Part shown: in pieces, positions 59,700 to 64,000 of the stretch
How the letters are laid out: every line of letters begins with the position of its first letter
How positions within the stretch are numbered: position 1 is the first letter of the stretch
Source: Ancylostoma caninum
Lineage: Eukaryota > Nematoda > Chromadorea > Rhabditida > Ancylostomatidae
DNA length: 64,000 nt
Direction of reading: 5' to 3'
Assembly: GCA_037903475.1 (NCBI GenBank)
Contig: JBAJFG010000102.1
Location: 620,001 to 684,000 of the forward strand
Translations under genes and position numbers: made by a program
Notes under the pieces: model-generated
Seen by the model: only the letters and a program-made list of their open reading frames with translations
The model's database searches: none
Told to the model about the DNA's origin: nothing

Positions 59700-59910
59700 A
59701 CTAGTTGAAGCCCCCACAGCAGCAGCAGCAGCACACGAACGAACGAACCCCCGGCAACAAGCGCGCGCCATCATCGATCCTCGGCTCGCTCTGCCCTCTC
59801 TCGTCGGTTCGACTCGTCTCGTCGACCTCGTGAGGGCAGCAGCGCGGCCGGCGGCCGCCCGGCTTGCCGCCAGCCGGAAAGGCCGGCGCGGGCCAGCAGG
59901 ACAACTGCTG
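59700..59910. promoter_or_regulatory. CpG-rich block, possible promoter or 5' exon
   Basis: The most GC-rich 200 bp of the window: a short (CAG)n, (CGAA)n, TCGTCGGTTCGACTCGTCTC and GCGCGGCCGGCGGCCGCCCG. A + strand frame of 183 codons (59581-60132) crosses it, with an Ala/Arg-rich translation and no domain, as GC-rich DNA would give. Sharp boundaries against AT-rich flanks suggest a regulatory or untranslated first-exon region. The + strand direction is only suggested by the T-rich sequence that follows. Confidence 0.3.
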
Positions 59911-59914
59911 AGTG

Positions 59915-62900
59915 TCTTTTCTCGGGATTTCTCTGAGTTCCTCGTTGCTTTCGAGGATCTGTTAAAGCTGATCGTTGGCCTTTTCCATCGTTATTTTTGT
60001 CATTTCTGGTCTTCTATTCTATGTAGAAGCGGCGGGTATTTGAGTCATTTGTGGTCATCGAACATCCGAAGGGGGCATCCTTCGGCGATTAATGAATTAT
60101 ATCTGACATTCTGTTATTCTGGTTGTGATTAAGTCTAGATATGTGAATTGCGAGGGCGGTAATAACATTGAACTTACTAGAGAAGCTACTGTTCATAGAT
60201 TGTCATTCTACGCATCTGTGCTAATGGTTTAAAAGCCATGGTCGACAGCGAACTAATTATATTTGCAATTCCGCCAGATTTTGCCCTTTGTACATAGCTA
60301 GTTGTAAAGGTCATTCCTTTAGAAGACATGGGAAGCAATATAGCCATGATTTGTTGGTTTTCTTTGGGATTAGCAGCTTTGTAGGTGAGTCGAGGTAGCA
60401 GTTTTCTCCAGATGATCCGAGGAAGAATGGAGCAAAGTTTGTGGAGTTTTTTTCTCCCGGATTTCCGTGAACCTGGATAATTCTGTTCGTAGTTTGAAGA
60501 AAAAAATTAATTCCTTTGGATGCAGGATTGTCTCTGCAAGCGCTTTTAGCATAGATTTCTCTGAGCTTACTAAAAGCTATCGTTATTATCAACATAAGCC
60601 CTGGTTGAATATTCTGCGTGGCTTCTGCTGGAGCCTATTTTCATAAGGTTTCTGAAAGGAGAGTTTCCGGTAGGTCTTCCAATCTTTCCATGTGATTCGA
60701 TTCAAAATCGTACTTGCTTCTACATAATGTGAGCTAATTTTGCTCTGTATCCTGCGCTGACTGATCGAACTCGAGCTACTAATCTTCTGAGTGTGCACTT
60801 TTCCCCCGCATTCCCGTCGCGACTTGTCTAATCTTCTCAATAAATTTTACGATCCTGATGCTGCCACGGATTCCTAGGGAAACGTTCGTTTCGTAGAGAC
60901 TCGTGGGTGTTCATTTACATACGAAGAGCCGTTTTCTTTATGGATACTGTGAAGTTTTTGGATCTTTTCAGTAATGAATGTATTGAGGCGTTAGCATTTG
61001 AGATTTCTGCAAGTCTTAGTAAAAATGTGCCTGAGCATTCGAATTTGGCTTATGGGTGGCTTGATTTTTTCGCTATAATTCGCATATTCGTGTTTCTCTT
61101 TTCTGGAATTCTTCCTGAGTTACTGATCTGTTAGGTGCTTTTCTGTTTCATTCTTGAGCAAGGATTTTACCGTTCAATTGCTAAGCAGAAATGTTTTTGG
61201 CAGAAGTTATCCAGAACTCCGATCTGGAATTCTGAGAGCAATTGTGGAAGTTTTTGTGCAACGTTTCACAACAATCCTTTGATGAGCCATCGCATGGATC
61301 CTATTTCGTAATACGGGTTATTTCATGGCCTATTGCCCTCTCATTTCGTCGTTTTCTGCTGTCACGTTAAGGAGGATTTCAATAAATTTCAGGATGACTC
61401 AGAGGAGAATTTTGGTTCACATTTTTCTGCGACAGGAATTTTGTGCGTGTCTTGGATATCATTTCTGGGCAATAATTCAAGGAGGTTTGAGGTTTCGGCA
61501 TGTCTTCCAAGAAAATAAGCCGGGAAAATATTGCCAAGTACGCACCGTTGTTAGGCAAATAGCTTTTACCCCAGGAACTAGTGGAATTCTACGGTCACTG
61601 TTCGCCGGACTTTGTAACAATATTATTAAGTAGTTATCACATCATAATTTATACGTTAGAAATGTGGTGATCGTAATATATGAGTTCGCAACAGTTTATG
61701 TTACCATTTGATACAAAATGGTACGTAAACAAGGATGTGTAACGTGGTTTTGCCCCACTTCAGCTCTGTTTTTGGGGTCAGATCTGAGAAAGTATCCTAT
61801 TTCTTCCTGAAATTCACCAGAATTTAATCCTATGCCCCTGAGGCCGCTAGGAGCCGATTCACTTCATTTTCACAGCGATACACGCATGTTTTGCGGTGTG
61901 CATCGAACATTTTCCACATGAGTCACGCAGTCCATCATTTCCGCGCTGTCGCCCTCAGTGAGGGTAATTGCGCTCGCAGTTCACCACCGGCTGATCATCG
62001 TGTCGCGTATCGCGCGCCTGATGCCGGCAGTTTCGTCGCCATATCTCACTCAATTGCCATGTATAATGCATCCGAAGCGTAATGGCTACCATTCGGCGTG
62101 TCATATATGCGTATTGCTGTGAGAACACGCGACTATTTTAGGAACGGAGCTGAACGGAGTGCAGCGAAAGGTTGACGTCAGACAATCGCTGTGCCTAAAA
62201 TGCATTGAATGACTTATAAGTGCGCCGAGTGGGGTTAGTAAGGCCTTTCGGGGCAAAAACTCCCGCCGAAATAGGGAACACATGACCGAATTGGGTGCAA
62301 AACATGAAGTGAGACAGGACGTTTTGCGTTATTTGCCAGTGGAACGAGTATTTCCGGTCCTGATGGGGGGGGGGGGTCGACTCAACGCGATTGCATCAGC
62401 GATTTACCTATTTCTGTAGGTAAACAAGATCGTGAGTTCGTTTCTGAGCTGAAGAGTTACTCATTCTTCCTGGAAGAATCCTTGTTACTGAATAGGCTTC
62501 GTTAATGTGGCTGTTTTTCGGCGAATAGTGGAAGAGCAACCAGTTAGTTGTCGACACGACGACGCCTTCCGCCGTTTGGGCCTCAAGAGAGGCTCAGACG
62601 CTGCTGCGTTTGGCTTCCCGGATGAGCTCTTCTCTTTGAGGAGCCACTTCTGGAATACATACTTCCCGTGCAGAGGGAAATCCTTGGCTTTGAGTGTCTC
62701 TTTTGGTAAGTCTCTGCGGTTTTATCTTAAGTGTTCAGGAGTAGGTTTTTACCCATAAATTGTTTTTGACCACTCTTCCCCAAAGTAACCCCAGAAAAAC
62801 CTGGCTGTTATCCTTGGAACAGGATTTAAAAGCTTGTCTTCCCTTTGGATTGAGTTTTCTTCTGTTTTTTTCTCTTCGTTTACTTATTCACTTTTCTCTT

Positions 62901-64000
62901 TTTATTCTTTTTTTTTGCCTTTTTCACCAGATCATAACCAACTTTTTAGCTGTTTTCGCTTTCTTTTTCCAAGTATCCTCACATTCCCGAAAACGCCGCG
63001 TGCACACTCATTATCTGAATATTCGAGCCTCGTTTATGCTCCATGCTAAGAAGAGATCTCCGAATGGAAAGTCCTTTGATATTCTCCGTATAGCCGCCGC
63101 TATAAATATCCCCCCTATCTGTTTGTTTGTTTGAACTTTCAGAGGTGTTCACTGAAAGCACGCGCTCTGGGACTAAGCCCCGCCCATTTATATGATTGTC
63201 ATTCTCATTTCATTGATACTCTGCTGGATATTCTGGTAGCATTTGCAATGGAGGAGCCTTGAAGGTGTTTTGTTGCGGTTTTCTCAGAATTTTCCGGGGT
63301 GCTCACTCCCGGTGTGATTTATTCCTAACCGTTGCTGCTTGGCGGTCCTTGGGTTCGTTCTTTAGGGTTCTGAACTTTTGGAGAAGGTATCTGGTGTCGT
63401 GGTGATACTGAGTTCATTGTTTGTCTTGTGGGAAATCTCTAAGCACACCCCTGGGTTCCACTGGTCGTTAGTATATCTCCCATGTTTTATTTCGAACATT
63501 CTTGAGCTGTTTTTCACGATTGAGAACTTGTTTATCACGGTGTACTCTTTGTTTTGCTGCTTATTGAGCCTAGGTTAATGAGATTATGTTGTTTTCAAGG
63601 AAAAATGTACAATACATGCTTTTTTCTTGTCATACTTCCTTCTGGCGAACTGTGCTCAAGTATCTCTCATAGAAACTTCCGCAAGAATGTTTGGAATGTC
63701 TGTTCAAAAGGTATTGCACTGCACAAAAACTCGTCCGAAGGACGTTTTCATAGGGTTCTGTTCTTACAATAAGTACCTCGCAGGCATCGAGTGCCTACTT
63801 TGCAGTGGAGCGCGAGAAATTGTACATGACTGGTTCCTGAGCTCAGTTCGATATTTCGCCATGAGTTGAGTCAGTATTTGGAAGTGGGTGGGTGCAAGTT
63901 GGTTTTATGAGCTTTGACCGCGAGAAAACGGTACTGTGCGCGTAGTTGTCGATTAGCACGTGACTACTGGAACAGGTTCAGCCATTTACTTATGGTGGTT
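59915..64000. other. Non-coding, strongly T-rich + strand
   Basis: Counted lines give 24 T to 14 A (61021-61080) and 26 to 13 (63481-63540). This fits nematode intron sequence in the + direction. A hairpin TTTACCTA, 6 bases, TAGGTAAA lies at 62403-62424, and a 12-base G tract at 62365-62376. No exon with a recognisable product was found. Confidence 0.45.

Noticed and set aside
59581..60132. 183-codon + strand frame as a gene
   Set aside because: The openness comes from GC-rich sequence; the translation is low-complexity Ala/Arg and then T-rich DNA with no domain.

Overview
The window reads as non-coding, repeat-dense DNA from a parasitic nematode, probably a strongylid such as a hookworm. 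The clues are a 21-nt match to the nematode spliced leader SL1 (16 exact bases, then one deletion and one substitution), a 3' end of an RTE-clade LINE of the kind common in hookworms, degenerate mariner-related transposase, many short inverted-repeat elements, and T-rich intron-like sequence. No bacterial gene organisation, rRNA, functional tRNA, CRISPR array or complete conserved host gene was found. Almost all open frames are under 130 codons and look like chance. The longest (273 codons at 20.5 kb) is unrecognised.

Layout. 0-8.6 kb: low-complexity and GC-rich patches, one exon-like segment at 6.57 kb. 8.6-14.1 kb: two inverted ~0.9-kb copies of a TA-flanked element enclose two converging Penelope-like reverse-transcriptase fragments and a 231-bp palindrome. 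14.1-18.7 kb: a GAAT microsatellite, an inverted-repeat element full of CAAGTTGTC-type motifs, and a 5'-truncated RTE insertion with an intact 14-bp target duplication. 19-21.4 kb: two unidentified open frames and a cluster of a dispersed 16-mer. 23.5-26.7 kb: a broken maT/mariner-type transposase beside a 2.2-kb inverted duplication. 29.4-32.3 kb: two inverted-repeat families, one nested inside another, and a fold-back region ending in an SL1-like sequence. 32.5-33.3 kb: a GC-rich open frame, a TGACGTCA site and a pure 352-bp (AC)n tract. 37-49 kb: at least six inverted-repeat element families, one nested insertion having an 8-bp-type duplication. 50.4-51.2 kb: a head-to-head pair of tRNA-derived SINEs. 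54.2 kb: a near-perfect hairpin element. 56-64 kb: a third copy of the 30.5/38.2-kb family, more 16-mer copies, GC-rich blocks at 58.1 and 59.7 kb and strongly T-rich sequence.

No set of genes here forms a pathway. Mobile elements supply the structure: non-autonomous elements use TA or 8-bp target sites, and the only transposase seen is dead. The right-hand 16 kb has a strong excess of T over A on the + strand, which in nematodes suggests a long intron or intron series of a + strand gene whose exons I could not recognise. Searches for homology, transcripts and read depth were not possible here; all family names rest on motifs read by eye.
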